NCBI RefSeq assembly: GCF_048593165.1
Contig: NZ_CP184271.1
Origin: Pectobacterium sp013449375
Lineage (GTDB): Bacteria > Pseudomonadota > Gammaproteobacteria > Enterobacterales > Enterobacteriaceae
DNA length: 64,000 bases
Reading direction: 5' to 3' (one strand)
The position numbers were made by a program, and so were the translations under genes. Shown one piece after another: positions 36,763 through 45,441 of the stretch (its first letter is position 1; each line of letters begins with the position of its first letter). The notes under the pieces are model-generated. The model saw nothing but the letters and a program-made list of their open reading frames with translations, had not been told where the DNA came from and did no database searches.

Positions 36763-36784
36763 AAATAGAAACACTGTTTTGATT
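36763..36784 (-). promoter_or_regulatory. KdgR box of pelW-togMNAB
   Basis: AATAGAAACACTGTTTTGAT (within 36763-36784) fits AATRAAAYRNNRTTTYATT with a near-symmetrical core AAACACTGTTT. A weaker second candidate, GGAACGTTGTTTTGATT, is at about 36846-36862, and a TGTGATCAAAG half CRP site lies near 36831. Confidence 0.78.
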
Positions 36785-36930
36785 GATTATATTGCGCTAT
36801 TAACCTTGTCGTCATGCACGCAATATCGAAAGTGTGATCAAAGTCGGAACGTTGTTTTGATTTTTTTTAAGAAAGGATTTTGGCAGGGGAAAGAATTATG
36901 GAAAATGAAATAACAACTTGAAAAACAAAT

Positions 36931-36958
36931 AAAAAGCACAACCGGAATTGTGCTTTTT
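36931..36958 (-). terminator. kduD terminator
   Basis: AAAAAGCACAA (36931-36941) with TTGTGCTTTTT (36948-36958), loop CCGGAA. Works downstream of kduD, whose stop is 38 bases away. The rest of the pelW-kduD gap carries the pelW promoter. Confidence 0.9.
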
Positions 36959-36996
36959 ATCGTAAGTTGGCGAAATGCTGCTAAGAAAAACTGCGC

Positions 36997-37758
36997 TTAG
37001 CGAGCCAGCCAGCCACCATCAACAGCAATCGTGTAACCGTTGATGTAGTCAGATGCGCTGGAAGCCAGGAATACGGCTGGGCCCATCAGGTCCTGCGGTA
37101 AGCCCCAACGGCCTGCTGGGATACGATCCAGGATTTCTTTACTGCGTTCTTCATCGGCGCGCAACTGCTGGGTATTGTTGGTAGCCATGTATCCCGGCGC
37201 AATGGCGTTGACGTTGATACCGTGTTTTGCCCATTCGTTCGCCATTAAGCGAGTAACGCCCATAACGGCGCTTTTTGACGCGGTGTAAGACGGTACGCGG
37301 ATACCACCCTGGAAGGACAGCATAGACGCGATGTTGATGATCTTACCGCCTTTGCCTTGTTTGATGAACTGGCGTGCAACGGTCTGAGACATGAAGAACA
37401 CGCTCTTAATGTTCAGGTTCATTACGTCGTCCCAGTTTTTCTCACTGAAATCGATCGCATCTTCACGACGGATGATACCGGCGTTGTTGACCAGAATGTC
37501 AACGTGGCCAAATTCGGCAACGGCTTTCTCTACCAGCTCTGCATGACCAGAGACATTGCTCATGTCGGCGGTCAGGCTAAGGAAACGGCGCCCCAGTGCA
37601 GTGACTTTTTCGATGGTGTCTTTTGGCTCAACGATGTTGACACCGACGATATCACAACCGGCCTGTGCCAGACCGATAGCCATACCTTGACCTAAACCCG
37701 TATCACAACCCGTGATCAGAGCGACTTTACCTTGCAAATCAAAAGAATTTAAAATCAT
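36997..37758 (-). CDS. kduD: 2-keto-3-deoxygluconate (KDG-forming) dehydrogenase KduD
   Basis: Short-chain dehydrogenase of 253 residues. Nucleotide motif TGCDTGLGQG, NNAG (about residues 91-94), catalytic Ser in IASMLSFQ and YTASK. Reduces 2,5-diketo-3-deoxygluconate to KDG. Normally second gene of kduI-kduD; here kduI survives only as a remnant 81 bases upstream, so kduD is probably expressed from the old kduI promoter with its KdgR box at 38197. Confidence 0.94.
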   Translation of the reverse strand: MILNSFDLQGKVALITGCDTGLGQGMAIGLAQAGCDIVGVNIVEPKDTIEKVTALGRRFLSLTADMSNVSGHAELVEKAVAEFGHVDILVNNAGIIRREDAIDFSEKNWDDVMNLNIKSVFFMSQTVARQFIKQGKGGKIINIASMLSFQGGIRVPSYTASKSAVMGVTRLMANEWAKHGINVNAIAPGYMATNNTQQLRADEERSKEILDRIPAGRWGLPQDLMGPAVFLASSASDYINGYTIAVDGGWLAR

Positions 37759-37839
37759 ATCTGTAATCTCTCTATAAGCGACAATAATTAGTCGTTAGCT
37801 GTTACTGTAGGGAACACCGGTACTTCCGGTTGAAAGCGA

Positions 37840-38099
37840 TTAACGTAACTCGCTAACCTTGACGTGATCCATGTCACCGAAAACCTGATTCTCGCCAACC
37901 ATGCCCCAGATAAAGGTGTAGCGTCTGGTGCCAACACCGGAATGCATCGACCAGCTCGGTGACATCACCGCCTGCTCGTTTTTTATAACCATTTCATTTT
38001 TGTAACACTGTGACGGGTTTGCTGCGCTTGCCCCATCATGTGGAAAACGGCCGTTTCATTACTTACTGTTTCTGGTGAAAGCGCCGGGCGAAACAGATG
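37840..38099 (-). pseudogene. kduI: kduI 3' remnant (frameshifted, N-terminus lost)
   Basis: On the minus strand one frame reads NETAVFHMMGQAQQTRH and soon stops (about 37986). A second frame then continues KNEQAVMSPSWSMHSGVG, YTFIWGMVGENQVF and GDMDHVKVSELR to a TAA at 37840-37842. These are the last 70 or so residues of KduI (5-keto-4-deoxyuronate isomerase, normally about 278 residues), split by a frameshift, with the first three quarters missing. The codons upstream (to about 38099) lack clear KduI similarity. Place and strand fit the usual kduI-kduD operon. Non-functional. Confidence 0.85.
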
Positions 38100-38196
38100 A
38101 TGTCGCGTGGCAGTGACAACGTCACCTGTTCCTCAACGTGCCCGGTTCTTTCTTGCTATGCGGGATGATAGTTTGGATGAGATGTGAATTCAATAA

Positions 38197-38217
38197 AAAT
38201 GAAATAATGTTTTATTT
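38197..38217. promoter_or_regulatory. KdgR box between kduI remnant/kduD and kdgF
   Basis: AATGAAATAATGTTTTATTT (within 38197-38217) is one of the best KdgR matches in the window. It lies between divergent transcription units: kduI'-kduD to the left and kdgF to the right, so it may control both. Confidence 0.82.
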
Positions 38218-38371
38218 ATTTCTTGAGGGCCGTCATGGTTTTGCTTATTTTATGTTTCTTCTGGTACTGATGTGGCTAAAATGTCGCAATCCATAGTCAT
38301 ACACTCGTTGTCGTGCACGGTTTGTTGACGCAATAGAAGGTATGGGCAATACAAGCGTTAGAGGAGAGATG

Positions 38372-38707
38372 ATGATGAGAAGATACTTTATTGATGATGA
38401 AACGCCGTGGGAAGAGTTGGGCGGTGGTATTAAACGCAAGATCATGACTTGGACGGATGAACTGATGATGGTGCTTGTCCATTTTGATAAAGGTGCGATT
38501 GGTACGCCGCACTTTCATGAGATTCACGATCAGATTGCTTATGTGGCTGCAGGCAGCTTTGAAGTGGTGATCGAGGGCGAGAAGCGTATTCTGAAAACTG
38601 GCGACGCTTATCTGGCGGTGAAAAACGAGATGCACGGTGTCGTTTCGCTGGAAGACGGCAGCGTCCTGATCGATACATTCTCGCCTAAGCGTGCTGATTT
38701 CCTGTAA
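38372..38707 (+). CDS. kdgF: Pectin degradation protein KdgF
   Basis: Small cupin of about 111 residues. Metal-site motif GTPHFHEIHDQIAYVAAGSFE (split here as GTPHFHEIHDQ and IAYVAAG) with His residues, second motif HGVVSLEDG. KdgF converts unsaturated galacturonate (from Ogl) to the linear keto form feeding DKI. Three consecutive ATG codons (38369, 38372, 38375) follow GAGGAG; 38372 or 38375 give the best spacing. KdgR box upstream, terminator downstream. Confidence 0.93.
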   Translation: MMRRYFIDDETPWEELGGGIKRKIMTWTDELMMVLVHFDKGAIGTPHFHEIHDQIAYVAAGSFEVVIEGEKRILKTGDAYLAVKNEMHGVVSLEDGSVLIDTFSPKRADFL

Positions 38708-38712
38708 TACCT

Positions 38713-38746
38713 AAAACGTGGTCAGCCCATTGGCTGACCACGTTTT
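38713..38746 (+). terminator. kdgF terminator (bidirectional)
   Basis: A 15-bp perfect stem: AAAACGTGGTCAGCC (38713-38727) with its complement ending CGTTTT (38732-38746), four-base loop. Also faces the convergent hxpB. Confidence 0.9.
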
Positions 38747-38807
38747 CCCCATTTCTCGCAGCGCCTGCTTTTCTACCTTTCCGCTTATTTATTTCTACAC
38801 CAATGCC

Positions 38808-39473
38808 CTACATTACGTGTTCAGCGGCCAGTTGACTCAGAGAATCCAGCTTATAGTCGGCTAGCGCCCAGCGTGCGTCAGCGCGAAACTCGGCCTGCGG
38901 AATAACAATGGAACGCATGCGTGCCGCTTTGGTGGCGATCATGCCATTCACCGAATCTTCCAGCGTCACGCATTGCGTAGGAGAAACGCCGAGTGCGTTT
39001 GCTGCATTCAAGTACACTTCAGGATGCGGTTTGCTATACGGCAGTGCTTCGGCTGACATTAAAACATCAAAGTAGTGCTCCAGATTAAACATTTTCAGCA
39101 CCTGCTGTTGCATGTGGAGCGGCGAAGCGGAAGCCAGCCCAATTTTGAGATTCTGTTCACGGCATAGTTGCAGCGCATGCTCAACGCCGGGCAGCAGTGG
39201 GCGCCGTTCGGCAACGAGTTCGATGGCGCGGTCGATAATACGGCGGACAACTTCATCCCGACTGAGTGTTGCCCAGGGTGAGAGCTGATACCACAATTCG
39301 ACCACCATATCGATGCGTAAACCCAGCGTATCTTTCATGGATTCTCGTAGTGAAATATCGACACCCAGCGAGGCGATAACCTCCAGTTCGGCTTTGTCCC
39401 ACAACGGTTCTGAATCAATCAGCAGTCCATCCATATCGAAAATCGCCGCGCGTAGAGAAGAATCAAAGGACAT
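38808..39473 (-). CDS. hxpB: Hexitol/2-deoxyglucose-6-phosphatase HxpB (YniC)
   Basis: HAD-superfamily phosphatase, 221 residues, close to E. coli YniC/HxpB. Motif I DMDGLLID with nucleophile Asp, motif II LASASP, motif III Lys in YSKPHPEVY, motif IV LEDSVNGMIA. Acts on sugar phosphates such as 2-deoxyglucose-6-phosphate and hexitol phosphates. In the same cluster as yniB and yniA, as in E. coli. Confidence 0.92.
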   Translation of the reverse strand: MSFDSSLRAAIFDMDGLLIDSEPLWDKAELEVIASLGVDISLRESMKDTLGLRIDMVVELWYQLSPWATLSRDEVVRRIIDRAIELVAERRPLLPGVEHALQLCREQNLKIGLASASPLHMQQQVLKMFNLEHYFDVLMSAEALPYSKPHPEVYLNAANALGVSPTQCVTLEDSVNGMIATKAARMRSIVIPQAEFRADARWALADYKLDSLSQLAAEHVM

Positions 39474-39649
39474 ACCACTGGCTCCGTCAGCAAAGGAAAA
39501 GAAAATTTACTGGTAAACTATACCCGAAAGAAGGTGGCCGATCAGGCGGTGCGGGAGATAAAGTGTTGACTGCGCGTAAAGTTACAGTAGGCTACCCGTC
39601 GTACTAAAACGATACATTACCGATGTTGCGTCGCTAAGAAGGGGTTCTC

Positions 39650-40198
39650 ATGACGTATCAACAGGCTGGCCGTATTGCCGTCGTTAAACGCATTGCCGGA
39701 TGGATCCTTTTTATCCCCGCGCTGCTTTCAACCTTCGTCTCGCTAGCTAATTATCTTTACGCTTATACCCAGAAAAAACAGGGTATTGACGCTGTTCTTC
39801 TGGATTTTGTGCACCTGATGGTCGATATGGTGCGCTTTAATACGCCTTTCCTGAATATTTTCTGGTACAACTCGCCAGTACCCGATTTTACGCGTTTTTT
39901 CAGTGGGGCGACGCTGATGTTTTGGCTGATCTACATCCTGATTTTTGTTGGCCTGGCTTTGCAGGTTGCGGGTGCTCGGATGTCTCGTCAGGCGAAGGCA
40001 ATAAAGGAAGGCATTGAAGATCAACTGATTCTGGAGAAGATGAAAGGGGACGGCGGGAACACGCGTGAGATGCTGGAATCACGTGTCATTGTCCCAGGAC
40101 ATACGATTTTCGTGCAATTCTTTCCGCTTTATATTCTGCCGGTGATTATCGCTAGTGTGGGTTATCTGGTGCTGCGCTTGTTAGGGCTACCCGTCTGA
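39650..40198 (+). CDS. yniB: YniB membrane protein
   Basis: A 182-residue inner membrane protein of the YniB family, unknown function. Hydrophobic segments at about 15-37, 85-110 and 150-178, with a charged cytoplasmic stretch (QAKAIKEGIEDQLILEKMKGDGG) between. Shine-Dalgarno AAGGGG before ATG 39650. Divergent from hxpB, convergent with yniA. Confidence 0.85.
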   Translation: MTYQQAGRIAVVKRIAGWILFIPALLSTFVSLANYLYAYTQKKQGIDAVLLDFVHLMVDMVRFNTPFLNIFWYNSPVPDFTRFFSGATLMFWLIYILIFVGLALQVAGARMSRQAKAIKEGIEDQLILEKMKGDGGNTREMLESRVIVPGHTIFVQFFPLYILPVIIASVGYLVLRLLGLPV

Positions 40199-40204
40199 AT
40201 GACG

Positions 40205-40229
40205 GTCTGGCGCAATGATTGCGCCAGAC
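40205..40229. terminator. 12-bp stem, 1-base loop between yniB and yniA
   Basis: GTCTGGCGCAAT (40205-40216), one G, ATTGCGCCAGAC (40218-40229). A near-perfect palindrome six bases after the yniB stop, between convergent genes. Likely a terminator hairpin (the real loop must open a few pairs), though T tracts are poor on both sides. Confidence 0.55.
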
Positions 40230-40285
40230 TCCGTATTCTTCTCACCTTTAGAGGAAACTCCTCATCTTCATGCAACTGTCCCACC

Positions 40286-41146
40286 TTAGATCAAAAGCTG
40301 CCGTTCAATGAGCTGTTGCGCTTCAACAATATGCTTGCCGCCAAAAAGATTGGCTCGGTTCAGCAGATAATAAATCTGGTAAATAGGCTGGCGATCGATA
40401 AAGCCTTTATCCAATGGCCACACGTTTTGGTAGCCATCATAAATCTGTGCGGGCAGGGCTGGGTAGCGCGGCAGCATCGCTAAGTCACATTCCCTGTCTC
40501 CCCAATAGCAGGCCGGATCGAACAGATAAGCACCATACTGACTATTCGCACAGTTATCTGGCCACAGGTCACCGTGCAAGAGAGACGGCTGTGGCTGATG
40601 CCCCGCCAGACGCTCCTCAACGCGAGCGATCAGCGTTTCAATGTGACCAAAGTGCATCCCTTTTTCTGCTGCCAGCTGTAACTGCCATCCAATACGTTGT
40701 TCGGCAAAAAAGGTCGCCCAGCGCCGCTGCCAACTGTTTGGCTGAGGCGTGGTTGAGAGGTCGTTGTCGAAATCCAGTCCAAATTGCGGCTGGTCGCTCC
40801 ACTGGTGCAGGCGAGCTAACTGTTCGCCCAGACACCAGGCACTGTGAGCATCCAACGGTTTAACGGGCAGGTATTGCAGAAGCAGGAAGCTGTGCTCGCG
40901 TGAACTACCGACACCGTAAACAGCGGGCACTCGCACGGTATTACTACGGTTCAGCAGGTGAAGCTGATCGGCTTCAGCGGTGAATTTGGCCAGCATTTCA
41001 CGACTATCGCATTTCACGAAGACATCGTGCTCGCCATAACGGACGTACCAGGCTGGATGTATTTCACCACCGGACAACTCGCGGTGTTCCTGAATTTCTG
41101 CAGTACCGTGATGCTCTTCCAAAAGTCGGCTGATAGCTTGCCACAT
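40286..41146 (-). CDS. yniA: Fructosamine kinase family protein YniA
   Basis: A 286-residue kinase of the fructosamine/ketosamine-3-kinase family. Catalytic loop LLHGDLWPDN (HGD with Asp) and metal-binding FDPACYWGDRE. Proposed to phosphorylate ketosamines for deglycation; substrate in bacteria is not settled. Matches E. coli YniA by motifs, length and neighbours. Confidence 0.9.
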   Translation of the reverse strand: MWQAISRLLEEHHGTAEIQEHRELSGGEIHPAWYVRYGEHDVFVKCDSREMLAKFTAEADQLHLLNRSNTVRVPAVYGVGSSREHSFLLLQYLPVKPLDAHSAWCLGEQLARLHQWSDQPQFGLDFDNDLSTTPQPNSWQRRWATFFAEQRIGWQLQLAAEKGMHFGHIETLIARVEERLAGHQPQPSLLHGDLWPDNCANSQYGAYLFDPACYWGDRECDLAMLPRYPALPAQIYDGYQNVWPLDKGFIDRQPIYQIYYLLNRANLFGGKHIVEAQQLIERQLLI

Positions 41147-41356
41147 AAGGTCATCCTCCCGTTGATGTTGCTCGATACTTTGCTATTCACTGGGGTGATG
41201 CGCCTACGGTAACCCATTGAGTGTAATAAAAATGGAATCTACAGCACAGTGATAACCGATAGATGGTGATAGCGAAAAACAAGTATAGCCGGAATTAAAA
41301 ATAACGGAGTTAGGATGGCGCTCAATCCACGGGATGAGGCAATAAATCGGTATGAA

Positions 41357-41390
41357 TGACGTAACCGATGCTTGATTTCCGGTTACGTCA
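41357..41390 (-). terminator. Hairpin after sitD
   Basis: TGACGTAACCG (41357-41367) pairs with CGGTTACGTCA (41380-41390), 12-base loop. Lies 28 bases past the sitD stop on the minus strand. No T tract, so a weak terminator or 3'-end stabiliser. Confidence 0.5.
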
Positions 41391-41417
41391 TGTTAAGCAG
41401 AAGAAAAACAGCGGGGA

Positions 41418-42275
41418 TTACAGTGCGCCAGTGACAACCTGAGATCTAGCCTGGCGGCGTAGTTTAAGCTGGTGGTACGCCAGCGCCAGCGTAAAGAACA
41501 GTGCCTGAACGATGACGATACAAGGGCCCGTCGCGCCATCGATATAGAAACTGATCAGGGTGCCAGCAATACAAGAAGTGACGGAAACCAGCGTAGCGAC
41601 AAGCACCATGCGCCCGAAGCGCTTACAGACCATGAAGGCAATAATGCCCGGCGCAATCAACATTGCGATCACCAGAATAACGCCGACGGCCTGTAATGAT
41701 GCAACGATAGTCATTGCCAACAGGCTTAATAACCCGTAGTGCAGCAGCTTAACGGGCAGGCCGATGACGCGGGCATGATTGGGGTCGAAGCAGTACAGCA
41801 TCAAATCTTGCCGTTTCAATAACACAATACCCAGCGTCACCCCGGCAATCAGTAAGATTTGTGTCAGCTCTTGCTGGGTGATGCCCAGAACATTACCAAA
41901 CAGAATATGGCTCAGGTGCTGATCGGTATCGATACGGGCAAACATGACGAGCCCCAGAGCAAACATGCCGGAAAAGATGATCCCCATTACCGTGTCTTCT
42001 TTGACTCGGCTGTGCTCTTTCACGTATCCCGTGGCTATCGCACAAAAAATGCCGGAAAAAAACGCCCCGATAACCAACGGAATTCCCAGTAAAAAAGCGA
42101 CAACGATGCCGGGCAGCACTGCATGGGAAATGGCATCACCCATTAGCGACCAGCCTTTCAGCACCAGATAACACGACAGAACCGCGCAGACCATACCTGT
42201 GACGACGGCGGCGAGTAACGCACGTTGCATGAAAGGATAAGACAGGGGATCGAGTAACCAGCTCATTAGCGTCAT
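41418..42275 (-). CDS. sitD: Mn/Fe ABC transporter permease SitD
   Basis: SitD (YfeD-like), 285 residues, ABC-3 family permease with eight or nine membrane segments; WSLMGDAISHAVLPGIV is the family signature. Starts inside the sitC end (4-base overlap). Last gene of sitABCD. Confidence 0.93.
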   Translation of the reverse strand: MTLMSWLLDPLSYPFMQRALLAAVVTGMVCAVLSCYLVLKGWSLMGDAISHAVLPGIVVAFLLGIPLVIGAFFSGIFCAIATGYVKEHSRVKEDTVMGIIFSGMFALGLVMFARIDTDQHLSHILFGNVLGITQQELTQILLIAGVTLGIVLLKRQDLMLYCFDPNHARVIGLPVKLLHYGLLSLLAMTIVASLQAVGVILVIAMLIAPGIIAFMVCKRFGRMVLVATLVSVTSCIAGTLISFYIDGATGPCIVIVQALFFTLALAYHQLKLRRQARSQVVTGAL

Positions 42276-43135
42276 AACGCATCTCCTGATTGTTCGCGTA
42301 GCCGCAGGCGGCGCGATGCCAGCAACCCATGTTTGGGGGCAAAGACAAACGCCAGCAGGAAGACGACGGTTTGCAAGGTGACAATCACGCCGCCGGTTGC
42401 GCCATCAAGGAAAAAGCTCAGATACGCGCCCACGGCGCTGGTAATGGCACCCAGTGCAATAGAGATCACAACCAGACGACCAAATCGGTCGGTGAGCAGG
42501 TAAGCGGTGGCCCCCGGGGTAATCACCATCGCGATAACCAAAATCGCCCCAACCGTTTGCAACGCCGCGACAGTACAGGCGCTCAGCAGCGTAAAGAACA
42601 GAATTTTCAGTTTCAGCGGGGAAAGGCCAATCGAACGGGCGTGGTTCTCATCAAAGAACACGGCCAGCAGATCTTTCCACAGCAAACAGAGAATCAGGAA
42701 CGTCACGCCGATGATGATTTCAACTTGCAGAATATCTTCGTCGGCAATCCCCAAAATATTGCCGAAAATGATGGACTGCACGTTAACTGATGTCGGGTTG
42801 AGCGAAATAATCAGCAGGCCGACAGCGAAAAACGTTGAGAAAATAAAACCGATAATCGCATCTTCGCGCAATCGGGTAATGTGACGGATGAGCGTCATTG
42901 CCAGCGCGGCGAGCATGCCGGTGAAAAATGCACCAGCAGCGTAGGGTAGGCCCAATGCATAGGCACCCGCAACACCGGGGACGACGGAGTGGGAGAGTGC
43001 ATCGCCCATCAGCGACCAGCCTTTCAACATCAGGTATGCAGAAAGAAAAGCGCACACGCCGCCGACAATCGCGCTGACCCAGATCGCTTTGACCATGTAG
43101 TCATAGTTGAATGGCTGCAACAGGATATCGATCAT
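42272..43135 (-). CDS. sitC: Mn/Fe ABC transporter permease SitC
   Basis: SitC (YfeC-like), 287 residues, ABC-3 permease; WSLMGDALSHSVVPGVA signature, about eight membrane segments. Overlaps sitB stop by one base and sitD start by four, so translation is coupled. Confidence 0.93.
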   Translation of the reverse strand: MIDILLQPFNYDYMVKAIWVSAIVGGVCAFLSAYLMLKGWSLMGDALSHSVVPGVAGAYALGLPYAAGAFFTGMLAALAMTLIRHITRLREDAIIGFIFSTFFAVGLLIISLNPTSVNVQSIIFGNILGIADEDILQVEIIIGVTFLILCLLWKDLLAVFFDENHARSIGLSPLKLKILFFTLLSACTVAALQTVGAILVIAMVITPGATAYLLTDRFGRLVVISIALGAITSAVGAYLSFFLDGATGGVIVTLQTVVFLLAFVFAPKHGLLASRRLRLREQSGDAL

Positions 43136-44025
43136 CAGGGCTTTTTCTCCTCCGGTATGGCGCGTGACGCAGGAGGATCGCTCTTGGTTGAACCATAGAA
43201 CACGGCTGGACGTTCATCGTCTGTCAGCACCGTCACTGAGCGGGCGTCATCGTCGTCATGCAGATGAGAGCCTCCGAGGTTGATGTGTCGTAGAACGCCA
43301 CCGAATGTTTTTTCCAAATTGCTTTGGGTAAAGGTACTGTGCGTGGGCCCGGCGGCTAAAACGGTACGATTGACTAAAATCACGTTGTCGCAAAACTCTG
43401 GAACGCTGCCGAGGTTATGGGTGGCCACCAAAATCAAATGGCCTTCATCGCGCAAGGTGCGCAGCAGATCGATAATGGCGTTCTCCGTTTTAACGTCGAC
43501 GCCGGTGAAAGGTTCATCCAGCAGCAATACGCTGCCTTGTTGAGCCAACGCCCGCGCCAGAAACACACGTTTTTTCTGTCCGCCGGAGAGTTCACCGATT
43601 TGGCGATGTTGCAGCGTCGATAGCCCGACGCGCTCCAGCGATTCCGCCACAATGGTGCGATCTTGCTTACTCGGGATGCGCAGGAAATTCATCCGCCCGT
43701 AGCGCCCCATCATGACGACGTCGGAAACCAGAACGGGAAAATTCCAGTCCACATCCTCTGTTTGGGGAACATAAGCAACCAAATTCTGTTTCAGTGCTTG
43801 ATAAATGGGGCGCTGATTGAGCAGTACCTGCCCTGAGGTTGGTTTGACCAATCCCATGATGCTTTTGAACAACGTTGATTTTCCACTGCCGTTGACGCCA
43901 ACCAAGGCGCAAATTGTACCGCCAGTCAGGGAAAAAGAAGCATGGCGAATAGCCTGATGCCCGTTGCTGTAAGTAACCGAAACATCATTGACGTCTAATG
44001 ACTGTACTGCTCGATCGCTACTCAT
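43135..44025 (-). CDS. sitB: Mn/Fe ABC transporter ATPase SitB
   Basis: SitB (YfeB-like), 296 residues. Walker A GVNGSGKST, signature LSGGQKKR, Walker B LLLDEPFTGVD, H-loop ATHN. A C-terminal extension with HLHDDDDARS may bind metal. Overlaps sitA by four bases. Confidence 0.93.
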   Translation of the reverse strand: MSSDRAVQSLDVNDVSVTYSNGHQAIRHASFSLTGGTICALVGVNGSGKSTLFKSIMGLVKPTSGQVLLNQRPIYQALKQNLVAYVPQTEDVDWNFPVLVSDVVMMGRYGRMNFLRIPSKQDRTIVAESLERVGLSTLQHRQIGELSGGQKKRVFLARALAQQGSVLLLDEPFTGVDVKTENAIIDLLRTLRDEGHLILVATHNLGSVPEFCDNVILVNRTVLAAGPTHSTFTQSNLEKTFGGVLRHINLGGSHLHDDDDARSVTVLTDDERPAVFYGSTKSDPPASRAIPEEKKP

Positions 44026-44936
44026 TGATTAAATCCTTTCGCGATGGTTTCCACCGTCACTTTTAACAGGTCGATATAGGTTGGCACTGGGCCTTTTTCT
44101 GTAGACAGCGAATCAACATACAGCACACCGCCGTATTTCGCCCCCGTTTCTTTACTCACCTGTTTTGCCGGTTTATCGGAAACGGTACTTTCGCTGAAGA
44201 CCACAGGGATAGCCTTCTCACGCACGGTATCGATAACTCGGCGTACCTGCTGTGGCGATCCTTGCTCGTCGGCATTGATTGGCCAGAGATAGACTTCATT
44301 GAACTGATAATCTTTCGCCAGATAGCTGAATGCACCTTCACTGGTGACTAACCAGCGCTGCTGTTCTGGGATGCGGGATAGTCGCTCACGCAGCGGTGCG
44401 TCGAGAGCCTTAATTTTTTCCGCATAGGCTTTGGCGTTACGATTATACGTCTCTGCATTGGCGGGATCGGCTTGCACCAAGCCTTTGCGGATATTCTCAA
44501 TATAGACTAGTGCATTGGAGGGAGACATCCAGGCATGTGGGTTTGGATTGCCATTATAGGCACCTTCGCGGATAGGAAGTGGTGTGATGCCTTCCGTTAC
44601 CACAACGGCGGGTACATTTTTTACGTTTTCGAAAAAGCGCGTAAACCAGCGTTCAAGATTCATCCCATTCCACAGTACCAACTGCGCAGACTGTGTTTTA
44701 ACAATATCGCGCGGTGTCGGTTGATAATCATGAATTTCTGCACTGGGCTTGGTGATGGACTCGACCGTTGCGGCATCGCCAGCAATATTCTGTGCGATAT
44801 CCTGAATGATGGTAAAGGTGGTGATGACTTTAAGTTTTTCAGCCGCCTGAGCGGAGGTACTGGCTAAAAACAGTAAGGCGCACGGCAGCGCGATACGACG
44901 GAACAGGGCAGGCAAACGGACGTGAAAACCAATCAT
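44022..44936 (-). CDS. sitA: Mn/Fe binding protein SitA
   Basis: SitA (YfeA-like), 304 residues, periplasmic cluster A-I metal-binding protein; signal peptide ends near STSAQAA. Metal ligands in EIHDYQPTPRD (His), NPHAWMSPSN (His), VTSEGAF (Glu) and VYVDSL (Asp). Imports Mn(II) and Fe(II). First gene of the operon; a Fur-like box is 34 bases upstream. Confidence 0.94.
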   Translation of the reverse strand: MIGFHVRLPALFRRIALPCALLFLASTSAQAAEKLKVITTFTIIQDIAQNIAGDAATVESITKPSAEIHDYQPTPRDIVKTQSAQLVLWNGMNLERWFTRFFENVKNVPAVVVTEGITPLPIREGAYNGNPNPHAWMSPSNALVYIENIRKGLVQADPANAETYNRNAKAYAEKIKALDAPLRERLSRIPEQQRWLVTSEGAFSYLAKDYQFNEVYLWPINADEQGSPQQVRRVIDTVREKAIPVVFSESTVSDKPAKQVSKETGAKYGGVLYVDSLSTEKGPVPTYIDLLKVTVETIAKGFNQ

Positions 44937-44970
44937 GCGAATATCCTTACAAACCGTGAAAATTCTATGT

Positions 44971-44989
44971 GAGAATAGTTATCAATATC
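44971..44989 (-). promoter_or_regulatory. Fur-like box upstream of sitABCD
   Basis: On the minus strand GATATTGATAACTATTCTC agrees with GATAATGATAATCATTATC at about 15 of 19 positions. sit/yfe operons are controlled by Fur and MntR; an ACATAG half of a possible MntR site overlaps the edge (about 44964-44969). Confidence 0.7.
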
Positions 44990-45041
44990 ATTTAAGTCAA
45001 GGGGCAGAGAAGGGCAGGGAGTCAATATTGGAGGGTGTCTC

Positions 45042-45116
45042 ATGACACAAGAAATCACTGTTCGCAGGCTCGTAGCACGTGCTTGCGTGGGTAAGGAACG
45101 CATCATGCTCCTTTAG
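45042..45116 (+). CDS. Possible 24-residue peptide
   Basis: ATG at 45042 preceded by GGAGGG with six-base spacing, reading MTQEITVRRLVARACVGKER then IMLL and stop at 45116. No family recognised. The good ribosome site is the main support. It lies in the 409-base gap between sitA and the next small gene and could be a leader peptide or chance. Not strongly claimed. Confidence 0.25.
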   Translation: MTQEITVRRLVARACVGKERIMLL

Positions 45117-45345
45117 TAACATAAATGTTGCTTTAATTTAATGAATCGTACTTAAGGTTACAACGAAAGTCTAACGGTAACGGTAGTGAACTGTCGCATG
45201 ACTATACATAGTTATACACATGGCGAAATTTGCGTCAAAAAGAGGGAGAAATCTGATGCGGCCTTAAGAAAATAACAATGGCTGCCGATAAATCATAAAG
45301 ATTGTGAGAGATGTCTCTCTTTTATACGAAAGGAGCGTAAGCGAT

Positions 45346-45441
45346 ATGAGCACAAAATCAGAACGACGTTGGAAGCTGGCAAGTTTGGTCTTATTGACTG
45401 TTCTGGCGGTATTATTGGTGTTACTGGTTAAAACCAGTTAA
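45346..45441 (+). CDS. Small single-span membrane protein, 31 residues
   Basis: Reads MSTKSERRWK followed by a single hydrophobic segment (LASLVLLTVLAVLLVLLV, about residues 11-28) and KTS. Positive N-terminus and a short tail suggest an N-in, single-pass inner membrane protein. AGGAG lies about nine bases upstream. Too short for usual ORF cut-offs. It occupies the place between sitA and yobF near where E. coli carries yebO-mgrB, but it lacks the Cys residues of MgrB and I do not recognise a family. Candidate hairpin terminator at 45550-45575. Confidence 0.6.
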   Translation: MSTKSERRWKLASLVLLTVLAVLLVLLVKTS

